A stretch of DNA of 64,000 nt, from positions 3,704,001 through 3,768,000 of the forward strand of contig NZ_QFYP01000001.1 in assembly GCF_003254505.1 (NCBI RefSeq), written 5' to 3'. This document shows positions 24,997-34,788 of the stretch, one piece after another. The position numbers and the translations under genes are program-made. The first letter of the stretch is position 1; each line of letters opens with the position of its first letter. This stretch comes from Phenylobacterium hankyongense. Lineage in GTDB: Bacteria; Pseudomonadota; Alphaproteobacteria; Caulobacterales; Caulobacteraceae. Below the pieces are notes generated by a model that saw only the letters and a list, made by a program, of their open reading frames with translations, was not told the origin of the DNA and did no database searches.

Positions 24997-25707
24997 ATGT
25001 CCGAACTCGAAGCCGTGGCCCGCAAGCCCGAGGGCCCGCCGCGCATCCCCGGAGCGCGCGCCGTCCGCCCGCGCGACGCCGCCACCCTGATCATCGTCCG
25101 CCGCGACGGCCCCAGGCCGCGGGTGCTGATGGGCAAGCGGCATGGCGGGCACAACTTCATGCCCAATCTGTGGGTCTTCCCCGGCGGCCGCATCGACCGG
25201 GCCGACTTCCGCGCGCCGCACGCCACGGAGCTGAAGCCGGACGTCGCCGCCACCTTCAACGCCCACCTGAAGCCCGGCCGCGGGCGGGCGCTGGCGCTGG
25301 CGGCGATCCGCGAGACCTTCGAGGAGGCCGGCCTGCTGCTCGCCAAGTCCGCCGAGCCGCGCCCGGCCGCCGGCCCCTGGCGCGAGTTCCTGGCGCAGGG
25401 CGCCCTGCCCGACCTGGAGGCGCTGGACGTCGTCGCGCGCGCCATCACCCCGCCGATGGTCGGCAAGCGCTTCGACACCTGGTTCCTGATGGCCGAGGCC
25501 GAGCGGCTGATGAGCCTGGAGCGGCGACCGGACTGCGGCGAGCTGGAGGAGGTCGCCTGGGTGGAATTCGACGACGCCCTGGCCCTTCCACTCCCCGCGG
25601 TCACCCGGGCGATGATCAAGGAGGCGGTGGCGCGGCTGGAGGACGCCGCCCGCCCGAAGCCGTTCCTGCGCTTCCGGCAAGGCGCCATGCGGCCAGCGCA
25701 CCTATAA
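24997..25707 (+). CDS. NUDIX hydrolase
   Basis: A 236-residue protein with a variant NUDIX box: FPGGRIDRADF, an insertion of about 35 residues, then ALAAIRETFEEAGLLL, which holds the metal-binding REx2EE core. The insertion between the Gly-Gly and the Glu helix is typical of the larger NUDIX proteins acting on CoA derivatives or related pyrophosphates. No CoA-box was confirmed. It starts at ATG 24997, 55 bp after rnr, and may share its transcript. Confidence 0.85.
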   Translation: MSELEAVARKPEGPPRIPGARAVRPRDAATLIIVRRDGPRPRVLMGKRHGGHNFMPNLWVFPGGRIDRADFRAPHATELKPDVAATFNAHLKPGRGRALALAAIRETFEEAGLLLAKSAEPRPAAGPWREFLAQGALPDLEALDVVARAITPPMVGKRFDTWFLMAEAERLMSLERRPDCGELEEVAWVEFDDALALPLPAVTRAMIKEAVARLEDAARPKPFLRFRQGAMRPAHL

Positions 25708-25795
25708 GGGGGTCATCAGGCGTCGCCGTCTGGCGAGCTCCTGAACGGCTGCATATATGCCGCGCCTCAAGCCACCGGCAGAGGGAAACCGCCGC

Positions 25796-26659
25796 ATGTC
25801 CGACCGCCCCGACCTTGCCCGCCTGCCCGCCCTCGCGCCCGGCGGCAGCGCCGTCATCACCGGAGCCGCCAGCGGCATCGGCCTCGCGGCCGCGACCACC
25901 TTCGCCCGCGCCGGACTGAAGGTCGTCCTGGCCGACCTCGGCGGCGCCAACCTCGACGCCGCGGCCGCCGCGGTGGCGCAGGCCGCGGCCCGTCCGGACG
26001 ACGTGCTGGCGGTCGCCACCGACGTCGCGCGCTTCGAGGACGTCGAGCAGCTGCGCGACCGCGCCGTCGCCGCGTTCGGGACGCCGACCGTGCTGATGAA
26101 CAACGCCGGGACCGGGGCCAACCCCGGCGGCGTCGCCGAGGACCTGCCCGGCTGGCGGCGGCTGATCGACATCAACTTCTGGGGCGTGGCGCACGGGGTG
26201 CAGGCCTTCCTGCCCCTGATGACCGCCGACGACACCCCGCGGCTGGTGATCAACACCGGCTCCAAGCAGGGGATCACCACCCCGCCCGGCAACGCCGCCT
26301 ACAACGTCTCCAAGGCCGCCCTGAAGGCCTACACCGAGGCCATGGCGCATGAGCTGCGCAACACCCCCGGCCACCGGGTCAGCGCCCACCTGCTGATCCC
26401 CGGCTTCACCTTCACCGGCATCACCGGCCGCGCCGAGAAGCCGGCCGCCGCCTGGACCGCCCAGGAGGTGGTCGACTTCATGCTGGAGAGGCTGGCGCGC
26501 GACGACTTCTACATCCTGTGCCCCGACAACGACGTCGACCGCGCCACCGACGAGCGGCGGATGCAGTGGGCCGCGGAGGACGTCATCAAGAACCGCCCGG
26601 CGCTCTCCCGCTGGCACCCCGACTACAAGGCCGAGTTCGAGGCCTTCATGGCCCGCTAG
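25796..26659 (+). CDS. Short-chain dehydrogenase/reductase
   Basis: A classical SDR (287 aa) with cofactor motif TGAASGIG (about residue 20), Asp in VLADLGG suggesting NAD(H) preference, NNAG (about 101), and the active-site NTGSKQ...YNVSKAALKAYTEA with Tyr and Lys four apart. The C-terminal extension (RRMQWAAEDVIKNRPALSRWHPDYKAEFEAF in pieces) is longer than the minimal fold. The ATG at 25796 follows GAGGGAAA. The substrate is unknown. Confidence 0.88.
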   Translation: MSDRPDLARLPALAPGGSAVITGAASGIGLAAATTFARAGLKVVLADLGGANLDAAAAAVAQAAARPDDVLAVATDVARFEDVEQLRDRAVAAFGTPTVLMNNAGTGANPGGVAEDLPGWRRLIDINFWGVAHGVQAFLPLMTADDTPRLVINTGSKQGITTPPGNAAYNVSKAALKAYTEAMAHELRNTPGHRVSAHLLIPGFTFTGITGRAEKPAAAWTAQEVVDFMLERLARDDFYILCPDNDVDRATDERRMQWAAEDVIKNRPALSRWHPDYKAEFEAFMAR

Positions 26660-26757
26660 CGGCCGCCATTGACTTTGGGCTGCGGATTCGTATTTTCCGC
26701 GGCTCTTTATGAACACCCGCTGGCGGTCCTTCCGCCTGCCCCGCCCAAGGACCTGCC

Positions 26758-26925
26758 ATGGCGAAGCCCGCCTCAATCAAGATCCGCCTGAACTCGTCGG
26801 CGGACACCGGCTTCTTCTACGTCACCAAGAAGAACGCCCGCACCAAGACCGACAAGCTGGTCATGAAGAAGTACGACCCGGTCGTGCGCAAGCACGTCGA
26901 GTTCCGCGAAGGCAAGATCAAGTAG
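26758..26925 (+). CDS. rpmG: 50S ribosomal protein L33
   Basis: A 55-residue protein starting [20 protein letters not shown] and continuing with [28 protein letters not shown] and a GKIK end: the complete L33. It lacks the CxxC zinc pairs of the other L33 type (C- form). It is monocistronic, with a strong bidirectional terminator 26 bp downstream. Confidence 0.97.
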   Translation: MAKPASIKIRLNSSADTGFFYVTKKNARTKTDKLVMKKYDPVVRKHVEFREGKIK

Positions 26926-26951
26926 CTTCGAGACGCTACGACCATCGAAGG

Positions 26952-26979
26952 AAAAGCCCGGCCTTGCGCCGGGCTTTTT
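26952..26979 (+). terminator. Rho-independent terminator shared by rpmG and pleD
   Basis: AAAAGCCCGGC-CTTGC-GCCGGGCTTTTT forms an 11-bp stem with A and T tracts on both sides, so it can stop transcription from rpmG on the plus strand and from pleD on the minus strand. Confidence 0.9.
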
Positions 26980-26983
26980 CGTG

Positions 26984-28348
26984 TCAGGCGGCGCGGGCGA
27001 CGACCCGGTTGCGGCCCTTGGACTTGGCCTCGTACATCGCCTCGTCCGCGCGCTTCAGCAGCGGCTCGGAGCGGGCCTCCTCCGGCAGGCTGGACGCCAC
27101 GCCGATGGAGATGGTCACGGTGAGCAGCTCCTGGCCGCCCATCACCCGGAACGGCGAGCCGGCGACGTGCAGGCGGATGCGCTCGGCGATCCGGTGGGCG
27201 TCTTCCAGGTCGGTGTCGGGCATCACCACCACGAATTCCTCGCCGCCGTGGCGCACCGGCAGGTCGATGGCGCGGACGTTGGACGCCAGGCGCACGGCGA
27301 ACTCGCGCAGCACCTCGTCGCCGACGTCGTGGCCGAAGCTGTCGTTGATCTTCTTGAAGTGGTCGATGTCGATGGCCATCACCGCCACCGGCTCGCCGCC
27401 CTGGGCGGCGCGCTGCAGCAGGGCTTCGAGCTGGCCGGTCATGTAGCGGCGGTTGTGCAGGCCGGTGAGCTGGTCGGTGACCGCCAGCTCCAGGGAGTGG
27501 TCGAGGTTGTTGCGCAGGTAGTCGGTGTAGCGCTTACGGCGGATCTGGGTCTTGGCGCGGGCGGAGAGCTCGCCCGGATCGATCGGCCTCGCCAGGATGT
27601 CGTTGACCCCGATCTCCAGCGCCTTCACCAGCCGCGTGCGCTCGTCGAAGTCGACGATGGCCAGCAGCGGCAGGCTGCGGGTGGCCTCGTCGGAGCGGAT
27701 CTGGGCGGCGAAGCGCAGGCCGTCGAAGCCCTTGGCCGCGGCGTTGAAGATGATCAGGTCGACGGGCCCGCGGGCGGCCATCAGCGCCTTCTCCGGCTCG
27801 GTCTCGACGATCGGCCGGTGCTCGATGGACAGCTCGGCGCAGACCCGCTCGGCCTGGCGCTGGTTGTCGTCGACGATCAGGATCCGCCCGCCCGAGCCGC
27901 CCATCCGCGAGGCGGCGCCGGCGATCACCCCCATCCGGCGGCCGGAGGCTTCCCGCTCGCGCAGTTCGTCGATCACCGCCTTCAGCCGGGTCAGGCTGCG
28001 CACCCGCGCGAACAGCATCACGTCGTCGATGGGCTTGGTCAGGAAGTCGTCGGCCCCGGCCTCCAGCCCCGCCACCCGGTCGGCGCGGCCGTCCAGGGCG
28101 GTGACCAGCACCACCGGCACGTGGCGGGTCTCGGGATCGTCCTTCAGCCGGCGGCAGACGGAGAAGCCGTCCATGCCCGGCATCATCACGTCGAGAAGCA
28201 CGATGTCCGGCTTGTCGGCCGCGGCCATGGCGAGCGCGGTGGGGCCGTCATAGGCCACCAGGACTTCGTAGTATTCCGCCGAGAGCTTGGCTTCGAGCAG
28301 CCGGACGTTGGCCTCGATGTCGTCGACGACGAGGATCCGGGCGGACAT
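26984..28348 (-). CDS. pleD: Response regulator/diguanylate cyclase PleD
   Basis: A 454-residue REC-REC-GGDEF protein. Phospho-acceptor Asp53 is in the first receiver (VLLDVMMPGMD). The second receiver (about 155-280) is an adaptor without the acceptor Asp. The cyclase domain has GGEEF at 368-372 and the inhibitory I-site R359-A-I-D362 just before it. These numbers coincide with Caulobacter PleD, which makes c-di-GMP at the stalked pole and drives the swarmer-to-stalked transition. It follows divK by 4 bp in one operon. Confidence 0.97.
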   Translation of the reverse strand: MSARILVVDDIEANVRLLEAKLSAEYYEVLVAYDGPTALAMAAADKPDIVLLDVMMPGMDGFSVCRRLKDDPETRHVPVVLVTALDGRADRVAGLEAGADDFLTKPIDDVMLFARVRSLTRLKAVIDELREREASGRRMGVIAGAASRMGGSGGRILIVDDNQRQAERVCAELSIEHRPIVETEPEKALMAARGPVDLIIFNAAAKGFDGLRFAAQIRSDEATRSLPLLAIVDFDERTRLVKALEIGVNDILARPIDPGELSARAKTQIRRKRYTDYLRNNLDHSLELAVTDQLTGLHNRRYMTGQLEALLQRAAQGGEPVAVMAIDIDHFKKINDSFGHDVGDEVLREFAVRLASNVRAIDLPVRHGGEEFVVVMPDTDLEDAHRIAERIRLHVAGSPFRVMGGQELLTVTISIGVASSLPEEARSEPLLKRADEAMYEAKSKGRNRVVARAA

Positions 28349-28352
28349 GGCC

Positions 28353-28718
28353 TCAGTCCAGCAGTCGGCGGATGGTTTCGAGGAAGTGCGACACCGAGAT
28401 CGGCTTGGAGATGTAGGCTTCGCAGCCTCCCTCCCGGATGCGCTCCTCGTCGCCCTTCATGGCGAAGGCGGTGACCGCCACCACCGGAATGGCTGCGAGC
28501 TCCTCGTCCTCCTTCAGCCACTTGGTGACCTCGAGGCCGGAAATCTCCGGGAGCTGAATATCCATGAGGATCAGGTCGGGACGATGCTCGCGCGCAAGCG
28601 AAAGCGCCTGGAGACCCTCGCGGGTCTGCAGGGTCTCGTACCCCTGGGCTTCGAGGAGATCATGAAAGAGCTTCATGTTCAGCTCGTTATCCTCGACGAT
28701 GAGGACCTTCTTGGCCAT
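28353..28718 (-). CDS. divK: Single-domain response regulator DivK
   Basis: A 121-residue receiver protein starting [20 protein letters not shown], with phospho-acceptor Asp53 in [20 protein letters not shown] and Lys in [13 protein letters not shown]. The match to Caulobacter DivK runs over the whole length. DivK is phosphorylated by DivJ and dephosphorylated by PleC, and controls CtrA through DivL and CckA. The start at 28718 matches the known N-terminus. The operon is divK-pleD. Another part of the polar DivJ pathway, spmX, is at 61155-62465. Confidence 0.97.
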   Translation of the reverse strand: MAKKVLIVEDNELNMKLFHDLLEAQGYETLQTREGLQALSLAREHRPDLILMDIQLPEISGLEVTKWLKEDEELAAIPVVAVTAFAMKGDEERIREGGCEAYISKPISVSHFLETIRRLLD

Positions 28719-28828
28719 TCGGGACCCGACGCTGTTATGGGCAGGACCGCGGAAGCGCGCAGTCTCCACCTTCCATGCGTTGATCACACGGATATCCTTA
28801 AACTTCGTTAGCCGCGATTGGAGCGCCC

Positions 28829-29512
28829 TTGGCCGAGCCCGGCCCAAAGATCGCCGCGCCGGCCTGTGCGCCGAGGCTGGAGAGCCTCGGGCTGCGCCTC
28901 GACCGGCCGCTGGTGATCGTCGACGTCGACGAGGTGCTGGGCCTGTTCATGCGCGGCTTCGGCGCCTTCCTGGAACGCCGCGGCTATGAATTCCGGGTCG
29001 ACCGGTTCGCCTTGTTCCAGAACATCTACCGCCCGGGCGCCGTCGAGCACCTGGACCTCGACGAGGGCCGCAGGCTCTACGACGACTTCTTCCGCACCGG
29101 CTGCGGCGAGATCGAACCAGCGCCGGGGGCGGTCGACGCCCTGCGCCGTCTCGGCCGGCGGGCGGAGATCCTGATCCTCTCCAACGCCCCGGCCGAGGCT
29201 GAGCGCCTGCGCGCGGCCTGGCTGAAGCGCCACGGCCTGCCCGAGGCCCTGATCCTCAACGTCGGGCCCAAGGGCCCGGTGACCGCCGCCTTGGTGGCCC
29301 AGACCACGGCGCGGTCGGCCTTTGTCGACGACCTGCTGCCGAACCTCGATTCGGTCGCCGAGCACGCGCCGCAGACCGCCACCTTCCAGCACGTGGCCGA
29401 CGAACGCCTGCGCCCGCTCGCCCCGCGCTCCGACCGGCACCCGCGCATCGACGACTGGGCGGAACTGGCCGCCGCCATAGAAAGCGCGATCAGTCAGCGC
29501 CGCGTCGGTTAG
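28829..29512 (+). CDS. HAD-superfamily phosphatase-like protein
   Basis: A 227-residue protein with HAD motif [13 protein letters not shown] (nucleophile and acid Asp, about residues 31-33), motif [10 protein letters not shown] (about 114), motif III Lys in VGPKGP (about 152), and motif [14 protein letters not shown] (about 165). All four catalytic elements are present. The probable start is TTG 28829 with GGAG five bases upstream. It diverges from divK. Substrate unknown. Confidence 0.8.
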   Translation: MAEPGPKIAAPACAPRLESLGLRLDRPLVIVDVDEVLGLFMRGFGAFLERRGYEFRVDRFALFQNIYRPGAVEHLDLDEGRRLYDDFFRTGCGEIEPAPGAVDALRRLGRRAEILILSNAPAEAERLRAAWLKRHGLPEALILNVGPKGPVTAALVAQTTARSAFVDDLLPNLDSVAEHAPQTATFQHVADERLRPLAPRSDRHPRIDDWAELAAAIESAISQRRVG

Positions 29513-29563
29513 CGGCGGCGACGCCGGTGGCGCCCGGCCGCCCGCTGGTGGTAGGCAACGGCC

Positions 29564-30046
29564 ATGTCCGACCCCATCCGCATCTGGATCGAAGCCTCGC
29601 ACCACGCCGCCTTCGGCTGCGGCGGCTGGGCCTTTGTCCGGGCCGAGGGCGCGGCGCTGTCCGGCGTGGCGGGCGGCGAGCGGCACACCCGCGCCGGACG
29701 CATGGGGCTGGCCGGGCTGGCGGCCGCCCTGCAGGGCCTGCCCAAGGACGCCGCGCTGGAGATCCGCACCTCCGACGCCGGAGCGGCCGGCGTGGCGCGG
29801 CGGCTGGCCGGGATCGCGGCCGGCGAGGATCCGCCGACCGAGGACCTCGACCTGTGGGCGCAGATCACCACCGCCCTGAAGGACCGCCCGGCGCGCGTCC
29901 TCAAGGTCGCCGTGGAGCCGCGCACGCCGGGCGCCTTCGCCGCCGCCTGGGCGGAGCTGGCGCGCGACAAGGCCAAGGCGGCCGGCCCCTTCGCCTCGGC
30001 GATCCCGAAGCCTAACCTCGCCAAGGCCTGGGTGGCCAGCGACTAG
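29564..30046 (+). CDS. RNase H-fold-like protein with degenerate active site
   Basis: A 160-residue protein whose order of elements mimics RNase HI: IRIWIEASHHAAFGCGGWAFV in place of the first strand with catalytic Asp, then RAGRMGLAGLAAALQGL in place of the Glu-bearing helix, then ALEIRTSDAGAAGVAR with the strand-4 Asp. Only the last acidic residue is in place; the first Asp is Glu and the helix Glu is Gly. It may bind rather than cleave nucleic acid. Assignment rests on pattern similarity. It lies between the HAD gene and dinB, co-directional with both. Confidence 0.55.
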   Translation: MSDPIRIWIEASHHAAFGCGGWAFVRAEGAALSGVAGGERHTRAGRMGLAGLAAALQGLPKDAALEIRTSDAGAAGVARRLAGIAAGEDPPTEDLDLWAQITTALKDRPARVLKVAVEPRTPGAFAAAWAELARDKAKAAGPFASAIPKPNLAKAWVASD

Positions 30047-30091
30047 GGCGCCCGAGACCGCAGGCCGCAGCGCCGGCGGAACAAATCAGGT

Positions 30092-31414
30092 ATGCTCGCG
30101 CCCATGACCCGCATCGGCGAGGACACCGGCGGCCGGCGCATGCGCGCGTTCTGCCGCGACTGCTTCTGGCAGGGGGAAGAGGCCCAGCGGCGCTGCCCGG
30201 CCTGCGGTTCGCCGCGGACGGTGGCGCACGAGGAGCTGGCGGGCCTCTCCATGGCCCACATGGACTGCGACGCCTTCTACGCCTCGGTGGAGAAGCGCGA
30301 CCGGCCGGAGCTGCGCGACAAGCCGGTAATCGTCGGCGGCGGCAAGCGCGGCGTGGTCACCACCTGCTGCTACATCGCCCGCATCTCCGGCGTCCGCTCC
30401 GCCATGCCGATGTTCAAGGCGCTGAAGGCCTGCCCGCAGGCCGTGGTGATCAAGCCCGACTTCACCAAGTACCGGGCCGAAAGCCGCCGCATCCTGGGCA
30501 TGGCCGGGGAGCTCACCCCGCTGATCCAGAACCTTTCCCTCGACGAGGCGTGGATGGACCTCTCCGGCACCGAGCGCCTGCACGGCGCGCCGCCGGCGGT
30601 GACGCTCGCCCGGCTGCAGGCCCGCATCGAGGCGGAGACCGGCCTGACGGTCTCCATCGGCCTGGCGGCGAACAAGTTCCTGGCGAAGATCGCGTCCGAC
30701 CTCGACAAGCCGCGCGGCTTCTCGGTCATCGGCCTGGCGGAGGCGCAGAGCTTCCTTGCGCCGCGCCCGGTGGGCATCCTGCCCGGCGTCGGCCCGGCCA
30801 TGGTCGCCTCGCTGGAGAAGGCCGGCTACCGGACGGTCGGCCACCTGGCCGCCGCCGACGTCAAGGACCTGGCGGAGCGCTACGGCGCCCACGGCCTGCG
30901 GCTCCACGAGCTCGCCCACGGGCGCGACACCCGGGCCGTCGATCCCGACCAGGCGCGCAAGGGCATCAGCGCCGAGACCACCTTCAACGACGACCTCTCG
31001 GCCCTGGGCGACCTGGAGGATGTGCTGGCGCCGCTCTGCGAGAAGGTAGCCCGCCAGGCCCGGCAGGGCGGCGTCGCCGGCCGGGTGGTGACCCTGAAGC
31101 TGCGGACCACCGACTTCCGCATCGTCACCCGCCGGCGGACCATTCCGGTGCCCACCCAGACGGCCAAGACGTTGTTCGCGGTCGGGCGGGAACTGCTGGC
31201 CAAGGAGGCCCGCGGCCAGCCGTGGCGGCTGATCGGCATCGGCATCGCCGAGCTGGTGGACGCCGAGGGCGCAGCCTCCGACTTCTTCGCCGGCGATGAA
31301 CGCCGCGCCCTGGCCGGCGAGCGCACCCTGGACGCCATCCGCGACAGGTTCGGGGCCGACGCCGTGACCTCCGGCCGGATTTTGCGCGCGAAAGCGGCGC
31401 TCAAGGCGAATTGA
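30092..31414 (+). CDS. dinB: DNA polymerase IV with N-terminal zinc-finger extension
   Basis: A Y-family translesion polymerase (440 aa from this ATG; 30104 is an alternative). Catalytic motifs: [32 protein letters not shown], and the second acidic cluster [31 protein letters not shown] is the HhH thumb element. The little-finger domain runs to residue 350. Ahead of the palm is an extra CRDCFWQG...[10 protein letters not shown] segment with two CxxC pairs, a probable zinc ribbon absent from E. coli DinB. The C-terminus lacks a clear QL-rich clamp-binding motif. Confidence 0.92.
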   Translation: MLAPMTRIGEDTGGRRMRAFCRDCFWQGEEAQRRCPACGSPRTVAHEELAGLSMAHMDCDAFYASVEKRDRPELRDKPVIVGGGKRGVVTTCCYIARISGVRSAMPMFKALKACPQAVVIKPDFTKYRAESRRILGMAGELTPLIQNLSLDEAWMDLSGTERLHGAPPAVTLARLQARIEAETGLTVSIGLAANKFLAKIASDLDKPRGFSVIGLAEAQSFLAPRPVGILPGVGPAMVASLEKAGYRTVGHLAAADVKDLAERYGAHGLRLHELAHGRDTRAVDPDQARKGISAETTFNDDLSALGDLEDVLAPLCEKVARQARQGGVAGRVVTLKLRTTDFRIVTRRRTIPVPTQTAKTLFAVGRELLAKEARGQPWRLIGIGIAELVDAEGAASDFFAGDERRALAGERTLDAIRDRFGADAVTSGRILRAKAALKAN

Positions 31415-31562
31415 TGTCGCTGCAGCCTCACTCTCTGTCGGCTATTTTGCCGCGATGGCGGTTATCCGCACGCCCGTGACGATTCGACCCTTTCAAATGC
31501 AAATGTTTTCCATATCTAATCCAACAAGGGCGACGTGCATGCGCCGCCAGGAGATCCGTTCG

Positions 31563-31892
31563 ATGGCCGAACGTAAGCAGGGTGATCAGGACACCGGCAT
31601 TCGGTCGTCGGTGATCACCCAGACGAAGCCCAAGACGCAGAAGCCGTCAATGTACCGGGTGCTTCTGCTGAACGACGACTACACGCCAATGGAATTCGTC
31701 GTTTATGTGCTTGAGCAGTTCTTCAACAAGTCGCGCGAAGACGCGACTCGGATCATGCTTCACGTCCACCAGCACGGTGTCGGCGTCTGCGGGGTCTTCA
31801 CGTACGAAGTGGCGGAAACAAAAGTGGCCCAGGTCGTTGATACGGCACGGCGGCATCAACACCCGCTTCAGTGCACCATGGAAAAGGATTAA
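31563..31892 (+). CDS. clpS: ClpS, N-end-rule adaptor of ClpAP
   Basis: ClpS (109 aa) delivers proteins with bulky hydrophobic N-terminal residues to ClpA. The flexible N-terminal extension is followed by the core [24 protein letters not shown] (in two pieces), with the NDD and Met forming the binding pocket. [21 protein letters not shown] supplies the His residues. ATG 31563 with AGGAG nine bases upstream fits best; earlier in-frame starts would add a non-typical extension. It is 6 bp upstream of clpA. Confidence 0.95.
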   Translation: MAERKQGDQDTGIRSSVITQTKPKTQKPSMYRVLLLNDDYTPMEFVVYVLEQFFNKSREDATRIMLHVHQHGVGVCGVFTYEVAETKVAQVVDTARRHQHPLQCTMEKD

Positions 31893-31898
31893 GGCCTC

Positions 31899-34223
31899 TT
31901 GCCTTCATTTTCGCGCCAGCTCGAAGAGTCCCTTCATCGCGCCGTCGCCTACGCCAACCAGCGAAAGCACGAATACGCGACGCTTGAGCACCTGTTGCTC
32001 TCCCTGGTTGACGACGAAGACGCCGCCGGTGTGATGCGCGCCTGCGATGTGGACCTGGGGTCCCTTCGCACCACCCTGACCAATTACGTCGACAACGAGC
32101 TGCGCTCGCTGGTGGTCGACGATGGCGAGGACGCAAAGCCGACGGCCGGCTTCCAGCGCGTGATCCAGCGCGCGGTGATCCACGTCCAGTCCTCCGGCCG
32201 CGAGGAGGTCTCCGGCGCGAACGTGCTGGTGGCCATCTTCTCCGAGCGCGAAAGCCACGCCGCCTACTTCCTGCAAGAGCAGGACATGACGCGCTATGAC
32301 GCGGTGAACTACATCGCCCATGGCATCGCCAAGAAGGCCGGCGCCGCCGAGGCCAAGCCCGTCAAGGGTGCGTCCGAGGACGAGGAGAAGCCCACCGTCA
32401 AGACCGGCGGCGAGGCGCTCGAAGCCTACTGCGTGGACCTCAACGAGAAGGCCAAGCAGGGCAAGGTCGATCCGCTGATCGGCCGCTCCAGCGAGGTCGA
32501 GCGCTGCATCCAGATCCTCTGCCGCCGGACCAAGAACAATCCGCTGCTGGTGGGCGACCCCGGCGTCGGCAAGACCGCCATCGCCGAAGGCCTGGCCCGC
32601 AAGATCGTCAACAAGCAGGTCCCCGAGGTCCTGTCCGGCTCGACCATCTTCTCGCTCGACATGGGCGCGCTGCTGGCCGGCACCCGCTACCGCGGCGACT
32701 TCGAGGAGCGCGTGAAGCAGGTCGTCAAGGAGTTGGAGAACCACCCCGACGCGATCCTGTTCATCGACGAGATCCACACCGTCATCGGCGCCGGCGCCAC
32801 GTCCGGCGGGGCGATGGACGCCTCCAACCTGCTGAAGCCGGCGCTCGCGTCCGGCACGCTGCGGTGCATGGGCTCCACCACCTACAAGGAGTTCCGCCAG
32901 CACTTCGAGAAGGACCGCGCCCTGGTGCGCCGGTTCCAGAAGATCGACGTCAACGAGCCCACCGTCGAAGACACGATCAAGATCCTCAAGGGCCTGAAGA
33001 CCTACTACGAGGACTTCCACAAGCTGCGGTACACCAACGACGCCATCAAGGCGGCGGTGGAGCTCTCGGCCAAGTACATCACCGACCGCAAGCTGCCCGA
33101 CAAGGCGATCGACATCATCGACGAGGCGGGCGCCAGCCAGATGCTGCTGCCCGAGGGCAAGCGGAAGAAGATCATCGGGCTGAAGGAAGTGGAATCGGTG
33201 GTCGCCAAGATCGCGCGCATTCCGCCGAAGTCGGTCTCCAAGACCGACACCGAGGCGCTGAAGCAGCTGGAGACCGACCTGAAGCGGGCGGTCTACGGCC
33301 AGGACAACGCCATCGAGCAGCTCTCCGCGGCCATGAAGATGGCCCGGGCCGGCCTGCGCGACGCCAACAAGCCGATCGGCTCCTACCTGTTCTCCGGCCC
33401 GACCGGCACCGGCAAGACCGAAACGGCCCGCCAGCTGGCCTCCACGCTCGGCATCGAACTCCTGCGGTTCGACATGAGCGAGTACATGGAGCGCCACACG
33501 GTCAGCCGCCTGATCGGCGCCCCTCCGGGCTATGTCGGCTTCGACCAGGGCGGCCTCTTGACCGACGCCGTCGACCAGCATCCGCACGCCGTGGTCCTGC
33601 TGGATGAGATCGAGAAGGCCCACCCGGACGTCTACAACATCCTCCTGCAGGTCATGGACCACGGTCAGCTGACCGACTCCAACGGCAAGAAGATCGACTT
33701 CCGCAACGTGGTCCTGATCATGACCACCAACGCCGGCGCCGCCGACGCCCAGCGCAACTCGATCGGCTTCGGCCGCGGGAAGCAGGACGACGAGGCCGAG
33801 GAGGCGATCAAGCGGGTGTTCACGCCGGAGTTCCGCAACCGCCTCGACGCGGTGGTGGCCTTCCGCTCGCTCACCCCCGAGATCATCCGGCTGGTGGTGC
33901 AGAAGTTCATCATGCAGCTGGAGGCCCAGCTGGCCGATCGCCACGTCACCATCGAGACCGACGACGACGCCTCCGACTGGCTGGCCAAGAACGGCTTCGA
34001 CGAACTCTACGGGGCGCGGCCGCTCGGCCGGGTCATCCAGGAGAACATCAAGAAGCCGCTGGCCGACGAGATCCTGTTCGGCCGGCTGATCAAGGGCGGC
34101 CACGTCCGCGTGGTGCTCAAGGACGGCAAGCTCGGCTTCGAGATCGAAGGCGAGGACCGCGAACGCGGCGCGCCGATCATCGAGACCCCGACCGAAGACG
34201 CCGCGGTCGAGCCGGTCGAGTAG
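31899..34223 (+). CDS. clpA: ClpA, AAA+ unfoldase subunit of ClpAP protease
   Basis: A 774-residue Clp/Hsp100 protein. The N-domain ([20 protein letters not shown], then [13 protein letters not shown]) binds ClpS. Two AAA+ modules follow, with Walker A GDPGVGKT (about residue 217) and GPTGTGKT (about 502) and Walker B FIDEIH and LLDEIEK. The start is a TTG: AAGG overlaps the clpS stop and the encoded N-terminus matches other ClpA proteins exactly. It forms an operon with clpS and is closed by a terminator at 34249. Confidence 0.96.
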   Translation: MPSFSRQLEESLHRAVAYANQRKHEYATLEHLLLSLVDDEDAAGVMRACDVDLGSLRTTLTNYVDNELRSLVVDDGEDAKPTAGFQRVIQRAVIHVQSSGREEVSGANVLVAIFSERESHAAYFLQEQDMTRYDAVNYIAHGIAKKAGAAEAKPVKGASEDEEKPTVKTGGEALEAYCVDLNEKAKQGKVDPLIGRSSEVERCIQILCRRTKNNPLLVGDPGVGKTAIAEGLARKIVNKQVPEVLSGSTIFSLDMGALLAGTRYRGDFEERVKQVVKELENHPDAILFIDEIHTVIGAGATSGGAMDASNLLKPALASGTLRCMGSTTYKEFRQHFEKDRALVRRFQKIDVNEPTVEDTIKILKGLKTYYEDFHKLRYTNDAIKAAVELSAKYITDRKLPDKAIDIIDEAGASQMLLPEGKRKKIIGLKEVESVVAKIARIPPKSVSKTDTEALKQLETDLKRAVYGQDNAIEQLSAAMKMARAGLRDANKPIGSYLFSGPTGTGKTETARQLASTLGIELLRFDMSEYMERHTVSRLIGAPPGYVGFDQGGLLTDAVDQHPHAVVLLDEIEKAHPDVYNILLQVMDHGQLTDSNGKKIDFRNVVLIMTTNAGAADAQRNSIGFGRGKQDDEAEEAIKRVFTPEFRNRLDAVVAFRSLTPEIIRLVVQKFIMQLEAQLADRHVTIETDDDASDWLAKNGFDELYGARPLGRVIQENIKKPLADEILFGRLIKGGHVRVVLKDGKLGFEIEGEDRERGAPIIETPTEDAAVEPVE

Positions 34224-34248
34224 CCAGCTCTAAACCACCAGAAACCCG

Positions 34249-34278
34249 AAGCCCCGGACCGCAAGGTTCGGGGTTTTT
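34249..34278 (+). terminator. Rho-independent terminator after clpA
   Basis: GAAGCCCCGGACC-GCAA-GGTTCGGGGTTTTT: nine paired bases with one G-T, a GCAA tetraloop and a run of five T. It lies between clpA and the convergent HIT gene. Confidence 0.88.
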
Positions 34279-34294
34279 GGCATCCGGCTCCAGC

Positions 34295-34732
34295 TCAGGC
34301 GATCTTCGCGGCGATCTGCTCGGCGAGGACTTTCAGCTCCGCCGGATCGGCCATGCCGCCGGCGGCGTGCCGACCCAGGGGCTGGCCCTCCCAGCGCGGG
34401 ATGATGTGGAAGTGCAGGTGGTAGATGGTCTGCCCGGCCGTCGCGCCATTGTACTGGGTGACCACGATGCCGTCCGGGTTCAGCGCCGCGCGCACCGCTC
34501 GGGTCACCCGCTGCACCCCGAGGATCAGCTCGCTGAGCACCTGCGGCTCCTCCTCCAGCAGGTTGCGCGCCTGGGAGTGCTTGGGGATCACCAGGGTGTG
34601 GCCGCGGGCCTGCGGGAAGACGTCCATGAAGGCATAGACGTGCTCGTCCTCGAACACGCGCGCCGCCGGCATCTCGCCCCGCAGGATCTTGGCGAAGATG
34701 TTGCCGCGGTCGTAGGTCCCGTCCAAGCTCAT
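34295..34732 (-). CDS. HIT family (histidine triad) protein
   Basis: A 145-residue nucleotide-binding protein of the HINT branch. The strand-helix start is IFAKILRGEMPAARVFEDE, AFMDVFPQARGHTLVIPK follows, and the histidine triad is YHLHFHIIPRW. HIT proteins hydrolyse nucleoside phosphoramidates or aminoacyl-adenylates. Normal length. The start at 34732 diverges from the DUF4287 gene. Confidence 0.92.
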   Translation of the reverse strand: MSLDGTYDRGNIFAKILRGEMPAARVFEDEHVYAFMDVFPQARGHTLVIPKHSQARNLLEEEPQVLSELILGVQRVTRAVRAALNPDGIVVTQYNGATAGQTIYHLHFHIIPRWEGQPLGRHAAGGMADPAELKVLAEQIAAKIA

Positions 34733-34788
34733 GGCGTGCTCCTGATCCCTGAGCCCGTTCGTAGCAAATCAGCCTGGAGGGTGGAACG

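Noticed and set aside
28798-28814. A possible CtrA box (TTAA...TTAG) in the divK/HAD divergent gap.
   Set aside because: Half sites are separated by six rather than seven bases and the second is imperfect; CtrA control of divK is plausible but not supported well enough here.
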